64,000 bases of DNA, taken from NCBI GenBank assembly GCA_965208065.1, contig OZ242313.1, positions 1,302,001 to 1,366,000 on the forward strand, in the 5' to 3' direction. The DNA comes from Bin103 sp002238925 (GTDB lineage Bacteria; Spirochaetota; Spirochaetia; SZUA-6; Bin103). How positions within the stretch are numbered: position 1 is the first letter of the stretch; each line of letters opens with the position of its first letter. The position numbers were made by a program, and so were the translations under genes. The notes under the pieces are model-generated. The model was not told where the DNA came from. It was given only the letters and a program-made list of their open reading frames with translations, and made no database searches. Below are positions 41,633 through 50,036 of the stretch, in pieces.

Positions 41633-43186
41633 CTACCCGCGCGGCAATTCAGCGACCCGTCCGGTGTAGGAGACCACGCGTCCGAGCCTGATTGCCGCTC
41701 CCTCTGCGGCCGGGTTCTTGCGGCCGGTCACGCGCACCTCCAGGCGGTGCTCGCCGGCGGCCAGGCCGGTGACCCACACCGCCGTGCACTGGCAGGCGTT
41801 GTCCCACTGCTTGGGGTGGTACATGTCGCGTTCCTGCACCAGTTCGCCGTCGATCCACGCCTCCAGCACGCCGCAGGTGCAATGGATGTCGCCCTGCACG
41901 AAGATCACGTTGCCGCGGAACCTCACCTCAAGCGCGTCGCCCGGCGTGTCGCTGCGCATCAGCGGCTCGCCCTGGCCGTGCCGGGCCCACCGTCCGCGCC
42001 AGGTCAGCCGCGCGTCGGTGGCCGCGAACGCGTCGACCGGCTCCAGGTCCGGGAACGACACCTCGGCTGGCGCATCGTGGCGGAACGGCTGCCGGCGCAC
42101 CAGCACGTCCGATCCCCGTTCCTGCCCGCCGTTGGCCACCACGTTGGCGATGGCCAGCCGCACGCACTCGTCGGCGGCGGTGACGATCGAGTAGCGGGTG
42201 TGGTTGTAGATGCGGTTCAGGTAGGGCCACATCTCGCGCCGTACGCGCTCGGGCAGGCCCTCGTAGCCGGTCAGGGTGCCCATGATGCCGCCGGTGTTGG
42301 CGGTGTTGCTGTCGGTATCCTGGCCGGCGCGGGTGGTGATTTCGATGGCGCGGTAGTAGTCGCCGCCCGAGTACAGCACGCCGAGCGCCACGTAGGCGCC
42401 GTTGAAGCTGGCCTGGATGTTGAACTTGCCGCCCGGCTCGGTCGGTCCCCACGGGCACAGGTCGTGGTTCCACTTGCCTTCGATGGCGCGCCAGGCGTGC
42501 ATCCAGTCGTCGGGCCGGTCGCGGTGGCAGGCGAGCAGGTCGTCGATCAGGAGGCCGTACCTGCTGTCCGCCGGGATCGCCTGCCGGCCCAGTTCGACGA
42601 TGCGGCGCGTGTCGGTCTCGAACCAGGCTGCGGCGTACATGGCCGTGAAAAACATGCCGCCGTAGATGCCGTCGCCGTAGTTCACCACCCGGCCCTGGCG
42701 CCGGCACAGGTCCTGGGCGGCCTCCGGCAGCCCCGGCGAGATCATGCCGATGTAGTCGCACTCGATCTGGAAGTCGATGTCGTCGGCGTGCGGGTTGTAG
42801 TACGGGTGTCCGGCCAGCTCGGCGGGGATGCCGGCCAGCACGTTCTGGCGCGCCTGGCCATTGGCGTGCCAGACCAGGAACTTGCCCTCCCGGTAGGGGA
42901 TGGCGAAGTCCTCGGATGAGGCGCCCAGCCCCTTGTCGGCGATCACTGCCAGATTCGCCATGTTCATGTACAGGTCGTCTTCGTTGACCAGCCACTCGCG
43001 CAGAGCGTGCTCCTGCACGTCCACCGCGCCGAGGAAGATGCGTCCGTTGAACGCGAACTCCAGCGGCTCGCCCATCGCCGCGCCATACGACTTGCCCACC
43101 CAGGCGCCGAGGATCCGGTCCTCCAGCACGGCCCTCGGGATACGGATCAGCTCGCCGTCATGGCGTGGCCGGTTGCCGTCATTCAT
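41633..43186 (-). CDS. ADP-ribosylglycohydrolase-family protein with C-terminal beta-rich domain
   Basis: A 517-residue protein. The ADP-ribosylglycohydrolase fold occupies residues about 20-390: ILGAWVGKSYGAAMGEPLEF at the start, WLVNEDDLYMN (first metal acids) near residue 67, and the second metal motif GQDTDSNTANTGGIMGTLTGYEGLP near residue 290. The last 130 residues (LEVRFRGNVIFVQGDIHC, EAWIDGELVQERDMY, AAGEHRLEVRVTGRKNP) look like a beta-sandwich carbohydrate-binding module. ATG at 43186 follows AAGGGTG and overlaps the upstream carbonic anhydrase by 8 bp. Family members hydrolyse ADP-ribose bonds or, in some lineages, may act on glycans or nucleosides; the substrate here is unknown. Confidence 0.85.
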   Translation of the reverse strand: MNDGNRPRHDGELIRIPRAVLEDRILGAWVGKSYGAAMGEPLEFAFNGRIFLGAVDVQEHALREWLVNEDDLYMNMANLAVIADKGLGASSEDFAIPYREGKFLVWHANGQARQNVLAGIPAELAGHPYYNPHADDIDFQIECDYIGMISPGLPEAAQDLCRRQGRVVNYGDGIYGGMFFTAMYAAAWFETDTRRIVELGRQAIPADSRYGLLIDDLLACHRDRPDDWMHAWRAIEGKWNHDLCPWGPTEPGGKFNIQASFNGAYVALGVLYSGGDYYRAIEITTRAGQDTDSNTANTGGIMGTLTGYEGLPERVRREMWPYLNRIYNHTRYSIVTAADECVRLAIANVVANGGQERGSDVLVRRQPFRHDAPAEVSFPDLEPVDAFAATDARLTWRGRWARHGQGEPLMRSDTPGDALEVRFRGNVIFVQGDIHCTCGVLEAWIDGELVQERDMYHPKQWDNACQCTAVWVTGLAAGEHRLEVRVTGRKNPAAEGAAIRLGRVVSYTGRVAELPRG

Positions 43187-43943
43187 CGCGTTCACCCTTG
43201 TCGCGGCCCAGGGTGCGCCGGCCGAGCGGCTGCACGGGCCGATAGTTGCGCGGATAGAGGGCGCCGAACGCCGCAATCTGCGCCGCCGACAGGGTAACCG
43301 GCTCGGTCATCACGATCCAGGACACCCCTTCGGTGCAGGGCGGCGTGGTGAGCGATCCGCGGTAGCGCCAGGCGGTTCGCCTCTCGGGCAGCAGTTCCGC
43401 CATCGGCACCGCATCCGGCAGTGCCACCGCGGCGCCGGTCTGGAGTGGCAGACGTGTCCAGATCGGCGCCAACACTTCGCTGGCAGCTCCCGCCCGCAGA
43501 AGGACGCCGACTACCGCCAAGCCGCCGCCGCGGTTTACTTGGTGTACTTGGTCCACTTGGTGGACCAGGTGCATCTCCATCGGGAATCGGACGCCGCCGA
43601 CCGTGTGCTCGCTGCCGTGGTGAAAGTGGAACTGCAGCAGTTCGTAGCGGGTGCCGCCGACCGTGATGCCGCTGCCGCGGTCGACGTTCACCTGAATGGT
43701 GCGCCCCGTGTTCACGACCGTGCCGGCGCGCCGTCCGTAGTCGAACTCTACCCGCGGAAAGTCGCCGACCGGCGCTGCTTCGGCGAGCTCGATCGGCGAC
43801 TGCTCCACGCCTTTCGAGCAGACGCAGAATGCGTCGTCGAGTGATCCCCAGTTGGCCGGACCGCGGTCTCCCTCGTAGCTCCACACTGGTTCTTTCGCCA
43901 TCACTTCCGGCGGCGTAGCGCGGCCCCCGGTGCGTTCATTCAT
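43179..43943 (-). CDS. Alpha-type carbonic anhydrase, apparently cytoplasmic copy
   Basis: A 254-residue alpha-carbonic anhydrase (CO2 + H2O to bicarbonate + H+). The zinc histidines are in LLQFHFHHGSEH (about His106 and His108) and FPMEMHLVH (about His125). GPANWGSL at the N-terminus, QSPIEL, and the substrate pocket SLTTPPCTEGVSWIVM near residue 200 are intact. ATG 43943 has GAGGTG upstream. Unlike its neighbour it shows no signal peptide. After the third zinc His it has a 7-residue insertion made of HQV-DQV-HQV units. It overlaps the glycohydrolase gene downstream and lies 10 bp after the sister gene. Confidence 0.92.
   Translation of the reverse strand: MNERTGGRATPPEVMAKEPVWSYEGDRGPANWGSLDDAFCVCSKGVEQSPIELAEAAPVGDFPRVEFDYGRRAGTVVNTGRTIQVNVDRGSGITVGGTRYELLQFHFHHGSEHTVGGVRFPMEMHLVHQVDQVHQVNRGGGLAVVGVLLRAGAASEVLAPIWTRLPLQTGAAVALPDAVPMAELLPERRTAWRYRGSLTTPPCTEGVSWIVMTEPVTLSAAQIAAFGALYPRNYRPVQPLGRRTLGRDKGERDE
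43536..43571. repeat. Four 9-bp tandem repeats inside the carbonic anhydrase gene
   Basis: TACTTGGTG, TACTTGGTC, CACTTGGTG and GACCAGGTG follow one another without gaps on the plus strand. In the gene they encode three-residue units of the type HQV/DQV. The paralogue at 43954-44709 lacks this insertion, so the repeat arose or expanded after the duplication. Confidence 0.8.
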
Positions 43944-43953
43944 CGCGTACACC

Positions 43954-44709
43954 TCATTCGCGCCCGAGAGTGCGTCCGCGCAGCGGTTGCGGAGGCCGAA
44001 AATTGCGCGGATGGAGGGCGCCGAACTTCGTGATTTGAGCGGCTGACAGCGTAACCGGCTTACTCATCACGATCCAGGAAACTCCCTCGGTGCAAGGTGG
44101 AGTGGTGAGCGATCCGCGGTAGCGCCACGCCGTCCTTGGTTTCGGCAGCAACGCCATCACGTCGATCTCCTCAGGCAGTGCCACCGCCCAGTTGGCTTGG
44201 CTCGGAAGGCGCTCCCAGATCGGCGCCAGCGCTTCGTGAGCGGCGCCTTCGCCGAGCAGCACGCCGATCACCGCCAGCGCCCCGCGGTCGCTACGGTGCA
44301 CCAGGTGCATCTCCATCGGTAACTGGGCGCCGTCGAGTGTGTGCTCGCTGCCATGATGGAAGTGAAACTGCAGGAGTTCGAATCGGGTGCCGTCGAGTGT
44401 GATGCCGTCGCCCCGTTCCAGGTTCACTTGAATCGTGTGGCCGTTGTTGGCGACCATGGCGAGGCGCGGTCCGTAGTCGAACTTGATGGCGGGATAGTCT
44501 CGGTCGGTTCCGGATACGAGATCGACCGGCGACTGCTCGGTGCCTTCGGCGCAGGCGGAGAAACTCTGGTCGAGGGAACCCCAGTGCGCAGGCCCCCGTT
44601 TCCCTTCGTATCCCCAGAGAACCTCGGCGGTGGTCTCGCCCCACGAGTTGAGCGCGGCGAACAGACCGCAGAGGACCAGGACGGATGCGGCCGCGCGGCG
44701 CGTCACCAT
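43954..44709 (-). CDS. Alpha-type carbonic anhydrase, exported copy
   Basis: A 251-residue alpha-carbonic anhydrase with a signal peptide (RRAAASVLVLCGLFAALNSWG) after ATG 44709, so it should act outside the cytoplasmic membrane. Zinc motifs QFHFHHGSEHT and MEMHLVH, the QSPVDL segment and SLTTPPCTEGVSWIVM match its neighbour almost exactly. The two genes are an obvious tandem duplicate. Periplasmic and cytoplasmic anhydrases together could balance CO2/bicarbonate across the membrane, e.g. to supply PEP carboxylase; that link is inference. Confidence 0.94.
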   Translation of the reverse strand: MVTRRAAASVLVLCGLFAALNSWGETTAEVLWGYEGKRGPAHWGSLDQSFSACAEGTEQSPVDLVSGTDRDYPAIKFDYGPRLAMVANNGHTIQVNLERGDGITLDGTRFELLQFHFHHGSEHTLDGAQLPMEMHLVHRSDRGALAVIGVLLGEGAAHEALAPIWERLPSQANWAVALPEEIDVMALLPKPRTAWRYRGSLTTPPCTEGVSWIVMSKPVTLSAAQITKFGALHPRNFRPPQPLRGRTLGRE

Positions 44710-44784
44710 GCCGGTAGCGCCGCCGCGCCGGCCGGCGTTTTCGGACCATGCATGGCCCGATTGCACCATACTGACAGCCGCGAA

Positions 44785-46227
44785 TCAAGCGGACTCGGAG
44801 ATGGCGCGCGCGGCAAGGGCGGCGAGGGCGCGGCGCGAGTGCTTGATGGCGCCGCCGGCTGCATCGGCGGGCGGCGCCGGCATGGCGAAGTAGCGGATGG
44901 GATGTTTGAAGCGCGCCAGCAGGGGGTCGAGGTGGACCTCGATGTCGGGCGGCGGCAGGGGCCCCGATGCGAGGGCCAGGAAGGCGGCCGGGCGGCGGCC
45001 GAATTCGGGGTCGGGCACCGCCACGCATACCGCGGCGAGCACCGCGGGGTGTGCAAGCAGTGCCTGTTCCACCTCCTCGGGCCGAATGTTCTCGCCGCCG
45101 GAGATGAAGCGCGTATCGCGGCGCCCGGTAACCGACAGTCGCCCGCCGTCGAGCCGGCCCAGGTCGCCGCTGGCGAACCAGCCGTCGGCGCCGGCGGCCG
45201 GCCGTACGCGCTCCTGCTCCAGGTAGCCGAGGCACAGGGTGCGGCCGCCGAGCAGGATTTCGCCGCCGGTGCCGACGGCAACCCTCCGATGCGGCAGCAC
45301 CGGCGCGGCGCCGGCGAAGGTCTCGGCGGGGTCGCCCGGGCGGGTGGTGGCGACCTGGGAGGCCATCTCGGTGCAGCCGTAGGAGGCGCACACCGGCAGG
45401 CCGGCGTCGCGCGCCTGGCGCAGCAGCGCGGCCGACAGCGCGCTGCCGCCGATCAGGGCGGCGCGCAGGCGGCGCGTCAGTTCCTGCCAGCCGGGGATTT
45501 GCAGCAGTCGGCGAAGCTGAGTCTCCACCAGCGACACGTGGGTGGCGTCCGGCAGCAGGCGCGCGGCCGGGTCGTCGGCACCGCGGAACGAGCCGCCGTC
45601 GGCGAATAGCGCGCACGCTCCGGCGCCGAGGGTGCGGAACAGGATGCTGAGCCCGGCGACATGGCTCAGTGGCAGCGCTACCAGCCAGGCGTCGTCCGGT
45701 CGCAGAGGGATGTTGGCCGCGGAGCCGGCGGCGTTGTACAGGTGGTTGGCGGCGCTGTGCACCACCGCCTTGGCCGCGCCGGACGAGCCGGACGTGAACA
45801 CCACGGTGGCCGGGCGATTTATCGCGATGCGTAACGCTGGCGGTGCCGCTGCGGGCGGTGCCGTTCGGCGGCGCGGGTGCCACTCGACGGCGCCGGTGCG
45901 CTCCAGCAGGCGCTCCCGCTCGCGCGGTGCGGCGCGCGCCGGCAGCAGTACGGCCAAGGCGCCGGCCGAAAGAATAGCGAACAGGTTTGCGGCCCAGGTC
46001 GGCGGATCCAGCTCGGCGGGCAGCGCCACGCGGTGGTTTGCCGTAACGCCGGCCTCTGCGAGATCGGCGGCGGCCTCCGCTGCGTGTCGCACGTAATCCC
46101 GGTAGTCGACCGTATGCCCGCGCCAGCGCAGCGCGGGCGCCGAACCGTAGCGCTCGCCGAGAGCGGTCAGGTCAAGGACGCCCTCTGGAGCGACCGCTTC
46201 GAGCACCGGATCCGCCGCCGCGGTCAC
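44785..46227 (-). CDS. menE: o-Succinylbenzoate-CoA ligase-like AMP-forming enzyme
   Basis: A 480-residue adenylate-forming ligase starting at GTG 46227. Motifs: VVFTSGSSGAAKAVVHSA near residue 145 (ATP loop), LPLSHVAGLSILF near 185, VCASYGCTEMASQV near 280, DGWFASGDLGRLDGGRLSVTGRRDTRFISGGENI near 365 (hinge and A5-A8 motifs), and FKHPIRYFAMP near the C-terminus, where the catalytic Lys (IKHSRR) follows. The size and the adjacent menA gene point to MenE, which activates o-succinylbenzoate in menaquinone synthesis. Other men genes are not in this window. Confidence 0.85.
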   Translation of the reverse strand: MTAAADPVLEAVAPEGVLDLTALGERYGSAPALRWRGHTVDYRDYVRHAAEAAADLAEAGVTANHRVALPAELDPPTWAANLFAILSAGALAVLLPARAAPRERERLLERTGAVEWHPRRRTAPPAAAPPALRIAINRPATVVFTSGSSGAAKAVVHSAANHLYNAAGSAANIPLRPDDAWLVALPLSHVAGLSILFRTLGAGACALFADGGSFRGADDPAARLLPDATHVSLVETQLRRLLQIPGWQELTRRLRAALIGGSALSAALLRQARDAGLPVCASYGCTEMASQVATTRPGDPAETFAGAAPVLPHRRVAVGTGGEILLGGRTLCLGYLEQERVRPAAGADGWFASGDLGRLDGGRLSVTGRRDTRFISGGENIRPEEVEQALLAHPAVLAAVCVAVPDPEFGRRPAAFLALASGPLPPPDIEVHLDPLLARFKHPIRYFAMPAPPADAAGGAIKHSRRALAALAARAISESA

Positions 46228-46546
46228 TGCTCTTCCTCGCGCCGCATCCGCGCCGCCGCGGGCATGCACCGGGCACAGTCGGCGCGCGCCGCGAGGCAAG
46301 CGAAGGGTGCCGTCGAAGTCGCCGGCCACCGTCGTTCCGCCGATCTGGCATGGCATGGCGCGGTGCCGGCACGCGCGCCGAAACCGTACGGGCCGGCGTT
46401 CGGCGCGAACCGGGCCGGGCGGCTCGGCACTTGACGCGGTTGCGCCAGATACCCGGGAGTCGTACTGGTGGCGGCGGTGCGGCCTGGGAGGCGCCACTCC
46501 CCGTCCGAGGCGTCATGGAACGCCAGGACTCGCCGACGGCAGGACG
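46228..46546. other. Intergenic region between menA and menE, no clear gene
   Basis: About 319 bases. A minus-strand frame in phase with menE extends from an ATG at 46356 (MPCQIGGTTVAGDFDG, then LCPVHARGG) and contains two cysteines and a histidine in a loose zinc-finger-like arrangement. It is not a known MenE N-terminus and may be noncoding. Nothing else was seen. Confidence 0.3.
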
Positions 46547-47482
46547 TCACGCGGGGGGTTGCGGCGCCGCGAGCAGGGCGGCGGCGCCGGCGGCGGCGAG
46601 CAGCAGGAGGGCCTGCAGCAGGAGTAATTGGGCGGTGCTGCCGAGCAGGGGGTTCAGCCGTGGCCCGGCCGGGGTTGCGCGCAGCCGGGCGTTGACACGG
46701 TGCGCCGGGATCATGACCAGCAGCGGCAGCAGTGCCGGCCAGCGCGCGCCGCCGGTGCCGGCTGCCAGGAGCAGCAGCGGCGGCAGCAGGCCGCCGGCCA
46801 GCAGGCAGGCCAGGTACTCGGCGCGGGCGAAGCGGTCGCCGAAGCGGACCGCCAGAGTGCGCTTGCCGGCGCGCTCGTCGGTGACGCGGTCGCGCAGGTT
46901 GTTGACCACCAGGATGGCGGTGGCCAGCAGGCCGGGGCCGAGGCCGACGCCGAGCACCAGCGGCGGCAGCGCCAGCGCCTGCAGGTAGTAGGTGGCGCCG
47001 ACCGCCACCGGGCCGAAGAACACCAGCACCAGCAGGTCGCCGAGGCCGAGGTAGCCAAGCGGGCGCGGGCCGCCGGTGTAGCCGATCGCCGCCGCCACGC
47101 AGGCCACGAGCAGCACCGCCAGCGGCCATCCGGCGCGCACCACGCCCGCCACGCCCAGGGCGGCGGCGCCGGCGAACATGAGCAGCGCGCCGCCGAGCAC
47201 CTGCCGCGGGGGAATCAGCCCCGCCTGCGTTACCCGCGTCGGGCCTACGCGGTCGGCGGTGTCGGCGCCGTGGCGCGCGTCCGCCCAGTCGTTGTGCAGG
47301 TTGCAGCCCACCTGGATCAGCAGCGCGCCGGCCAGCGCCACCAGCACCCACCCCGGTGCAAACGCACCATGCCACAGTGCCAGCGCGCTGCCGGCCAGCA
47401 CCGGCGCCACCGCCGCCCACAGCGTGCGCGGGCGAATCGCCAGCCACCAGGCACCGGCAGCCCCCGCCGGTTGCCTGCTCAT
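46547..47482 (-). CDS. menA: 1,4-Dihydroxy-2-naphthoate prenyltransferase (UbiA family)
   Basis: A 311-residue membrane prenyltransferase with about nine helices. The first Asp-rich prenyl-diphosphate motif appears as CNLHNDWADARHGAD near residue 60, the second as NNLRDRVTDERAGKRTLAVRFG near residue 180. GYTGGPRPLGYLGLGDLLV near 130 is characteristic of MenA. It attaches the isoprenoid tail to dihydroxynaphthoate in the inner membrane. With menE just downstream on the same strand it supports menaquinone use. ATG 47482 is preferred; longer in-frame extensions are antisense shadow. Confidence 0.92.
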   Translation of the reverse strand: MSRQPAGAAGAWWLAIRPRTLWAAVAPVLAGSALALWHGAFAPGWVLVALAGALLIQVGCNLHNDWADARHGADTADRVGPTRVTQAGLIPPRQVLGGALLMFAGAAALGVAGVVRAGWPLAVLLVACVAAAIGYTGGPRPLGYLGLGDLLVLVFFGPVAVGATYYLQALALPPLVLGVGLGPGLLATAILVVNNLRDRVTDERAGKRTLAVRFGDRFARAEYLACLLAGGLLPPLLLLAAGTGGARWPALLPLLVMIPAHRVNARLRATPAGPRLNPLLGSTAQLLLLQALLLLAAAGAAALLAAPQPPA

Positions 47483-47529
47483 GGAAGCGGCTCCCTCGTG
47501 CGCATCAGGCCCTGCCGCAACGCCGCCGG

Positions 47530-49041
47530 CTACAGGCGGTAGAGCTCGCCGAACTTGCCTTCCAGGTAGTCCAGGAAGTAGCGCGCGTTCAGCGGCTCGC
47601 CGGTGACCTGCCGGCAGATGTCGGTGGCCGAGTACACTCGCCCATGGCGGTGGATCCGCTCCCGCAGCCAGCCCAGGATGTGCGCGAACTCGCCGCGCCG
47701 TACCTGCTCCTCCCAGTCGCCGATGTCGCGCGCCATGGCGGCGTGAAACTGCGCACTGTAAAGGTTGCCGAGGCTGTAGGTAGGGAAGTAACCGACCAGG
47801 AACATCGACCAGTGGATATCCTGCAGCACGCCGTCCGCGTCCTGCTCCGGTACGATGCCGAGCAGTTCCCGCGACTCCTCGCGCCACGCCTCCGGCAGGT
47901 CGGCCACCTCGATTTCGCCGTCGACCAAGCGCCGCTCCAGGCCGAAGCGCAGCAGGATGTGCAGGTTGTAGGTCACCTCGTCCGCCTCCACCCGGATCAG
48001 CGACGGCTGCACGGCGTTCACCGCCTGGTGGAACTGGTCCAGCCCGACGTCGGCCAGCGCCGGGAAGCGCGGTTGCAACTCGGGGTAGAAGTGCTCCCAG
48101 AAGGCGCGCCGGCGGGCAATCAGGTTCTCCCAGAAGCGGGACTGAGACTCGCAGATGCCCAGCGAGGTGCCGTCGCCCAGCTCGGTGGTGGCCAGCTCCG
48201 GCGCCACCCCCAGGCCGTGCAGCCCGTGGCCGCACTCGTGGATGGTTCCGAAGATGCTCGCACTCAGCAGGTTGGGGTAGAAGCGGGTGGTGAGGCGGCC
48301 GTCGGCGGCGCCGAGCGTAGTGGAGAAGGGGTGCGCCGACACGTCCAGCCGCCCGGTCTGCGCGGAGAAGCCGAGCGCCTCCAGCAGGTAGTCGCTGAAC
48401 GCGCGCTGCGCGGCCACGTCGTAGTCGCGGTGCAGCACGCTGTCGTCGAGCCGCACCCCCGACCCGGTGATGCGTTGCAGCAGATCCACCAGAGGCGCAC
48501 GCAGCGCGTCCAGGACGCCGCGCAGCTCCGCCGTCGTCATCCACGGCTCGAACTCGTCCAGCAGCGGGTCGTAACGGGTGTCCTCGAATCCCAGGCAGTC
48601 CGCCTTCTCGCGGGTGAGCTTGAGCGTGTGTTCCAGGTCGGCGCGGAAGATCGAGAAGTCGGACTTGGTGCGCGCCTCCACCCAGGTGGCGTGGTTTACG
48701 CTGCTCTGGCGCGCCATCGCCTTGACCAGGTCCCCCGGCAGCCGGGTGGCGCGGTCGTAGCCGCGGCGCAGTTCACGCACCAGCGCACGGTCCAGTTCGG
48801 TCAGGTCGGAACGCGACTCGGCGGCGCCTATCAGGTCGCCCATCTCCGCGGTGGTGCGGCGCGCGTGCACCTCGCCCTCCAGCAGAGCAAGCTGATCGGC
48901 GCGTTCGTCGATCCCGGCGGGCGGCATGCAGGTCTCCTGGTCCCACTGCAGCAGCCCCGCCACGTGTTCCAGCAGGTGAATCTCGCGGTCAAGCCGCTTG
49001 AGGCGACCCAGGGAGTCGGTCTGGTTTCGGCTGTTACTCAT
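47530..49041 (-). CDS. Carboxypeptidase Taq (M32 metallocarboxypeptidase)
   Basis: A 503-residue M32 peptidase, removing C-terminal residues from peptides in the cytoplasm. The zinc motif is TIHECGHGLHGLG near residue 265 (H-E-x-x-H). The third-ligand motif, normally H-E-S-Q, reads GICESQSRFWENLI, so the Glu ligand is present but the preceding His is Cys. Other landmarks: LLQWDQETCMPPAG near residue 30, and IRVEADEVTYNLHILLRFGLER and YFPTYSLGNLYSAQF toward the C-terminus. Alternative ATG starts exist at 49050 and 49053. It lies 47 bp upstream of menA on the same strand. Confidence 0.93.
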   Translation of the reverse strand: MSNSRNQTDSLGRLKRLDREIHLLEHVAGLLQWDQETCMPPAGIDERADQLALLEGEVHARRTTAEMGDLIGAAESRSDLTELDRALVRELRRGYDRATRLPGDLVKAMARQSSVNHATWVEARTKSDFSIFRADLEHTLKLTREKADCLGFEDTRYDPLLDEFEPWMTTAELRGVLDALRAPLVDLLQRITGSGVRLDDSVLHRDYDVAAQRAFSDYLLEALGFSAQTGRLDVSAHPFSTTLGAADGRLTTRFYPNLLSASIFGTIHECGHGLHGLGVAPELATTELGDGTSLGICESQSRFWENLIARRRAFWEHFYPELQPRFPALADVGLDQFHQAVNAVQPSLIRVEADEVTYNLHILLRFGLERRLVDGEIEVADLPEAWREESRELLGIVPEQDADGVLQDIHWSMFLVGYFPTYSLGNLYSAQFHAAMARDIGDWEEQVRRGEFAHILGWLRERIHRHGRVYSATDICRQVTGEPLNARYFLDYLEGKFGELYRL

Positions 49042-49156
49042 CGCCTGCATCATAACGGCCGGCCGCAGCTCCGTGTTGCGGGCCGGAGGTGGGCCGAGTG
49101 GGCCGAGTAGCAGGCCACGGCGGGATCGCGTTACGATAGCGCGAGGTGGTTGCCGC

Positions 49157-49597
49157 ATGGCGGTGCGAGAACGCTGGAGGAGAACCAGTCCCATCAGATG
49201 GTCGACGCCGCAGTGCATCGATCTGGTCCTTGCCCCGGTGGCGGCGGAGCGGCACCTGGAAGCGTGCTACCTGTTCGGCTCGCGCGCTGCCGGAAGTGCC
49301 ACCCCCGAGTCCGACCTCGACGTGGCCATCTATACCGATAGCCGGTTCACCGGCGACGACCTGCTTGAGCTGGGAGCGGAACTCACTCGCCGGCTGCAGT
49401 CGGATCGGGTGCACCTGGTATGGCTCAACCGCGCGGATCCGGTGGTGGCGTTCTCGGTTCTCCGCGATGGCAAGCTGCTGCACTATCGAGACGCCGACCG
49501 GCTGAACGACATCGAGCGGCGCCTTACGCTGCTGTATCGCGACCACATGCTCTACCTTCAACGGCGCAGGAGCCGGCGCAGTGGTATACCGGCCTGA
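49157..49597 (+). CDS. mntA: MntA-type nucleotidyltransferase antitoxin
   Basis: A 146-residue minimal nucleotidyltransferase. The motif GSRAAGSATPESDLD is an exact G-S-x10-D-x-D, the MNT signature, followed by VAIYTDSRF. In the studied MntA-HepT (HEPN-MNT) system the antitoxin AMPylates the HepT toxin on a tyrosine and so neutralises it. The gene overlaps the HEPN gene by 17 bp. The third acidic residue is probably in the HLVWLNRAD strand. It is divergent from the carboxypeptidase with about 115 bp between starts. Confidence 0.88.
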   Translation: MAVRERWRRTSPIRWSTPQCIDLVLAPVAAERHLEACYLFGSRAAGSATPESDLDVAIYTDSRFTGDDLLELGAELTRRLQSDRVHLVWLNRADPVVAFSVLRDGKLLHYRDADRLNDIERRLTLLYRDHMLYLQRRRSRRSGIPA

Positions 49598-50033
49598 CAG
49601 CGTAGCCAAGCGGCTGGAGAAGCTGCGCGGATATCGGGTCGACCTGGCGCAGTGGCGGGATCTCTCGCTGGACGAGTACCTGGCGTCCCGCACCACGCGC
49701 TACGCCGTGGAGCGGCTGCTCCACCTGGTAGCCGAGGCGGTTCTGGACATCCTGGATCACCTGTTGAGCGCCCAACAGGAGATCGTCAGCGACACGTACG
49801 AGGACGTGCTCTCGAATGCACACCGCGGCGGCTTCCTGAGCGAGGAGCGCTACCGCGAGCTGCGCGGCCTGGGCGGCTTCCGCAATGTGCTGGTCCATGA
49901 ATACGTCGGCCTGGACGACGCCACCGTGTACCGGCAGATGGGCAAGATGAACCGGGTGCTGCCCAATCTCCTGAACGATCTCGAACTGCTCGTGCAGCCT
50001 CCGGACGACCCTCCCGGGGCCGCGCAACCGTAG
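49581..50033 (+). CDS. hepT: HepT-type HEPN ribonuclease toxin
   Basis: A 150-residue all-helical HEPN protein from GTG 49581. The catalytic and modification motif RNVLVHEY is R-x4-H-x-Y, intact, with the Tyr being the residue modified in characterised HepT proteins. VERLLHLVAEAVLDILDHLLS near residue 50 and LRGLGGFRNVLVHEY near residue 115 are family landmarks. Together with the upstream MntA this looks like a complete, potentially active type VII toxin-antitoxin pair. It ends 3 bp before the convergent VWA gene. Confidence 0.88.
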   Translation: MVYRPDSVAKRLEKLRGYRVDLAQWRDLSLDEYLASRTTRYAVERLLHLVAEAVLDILDHLLSAQQEIVSDTYEDVLSNAHRGGFLSEERYRELRGLGGFRNVLVHEYVGLDDATVYRQMGKMNRVLPNLLNDLELLVQPPDDPPGAAQP

Positions 50034-50036
50034 ACC

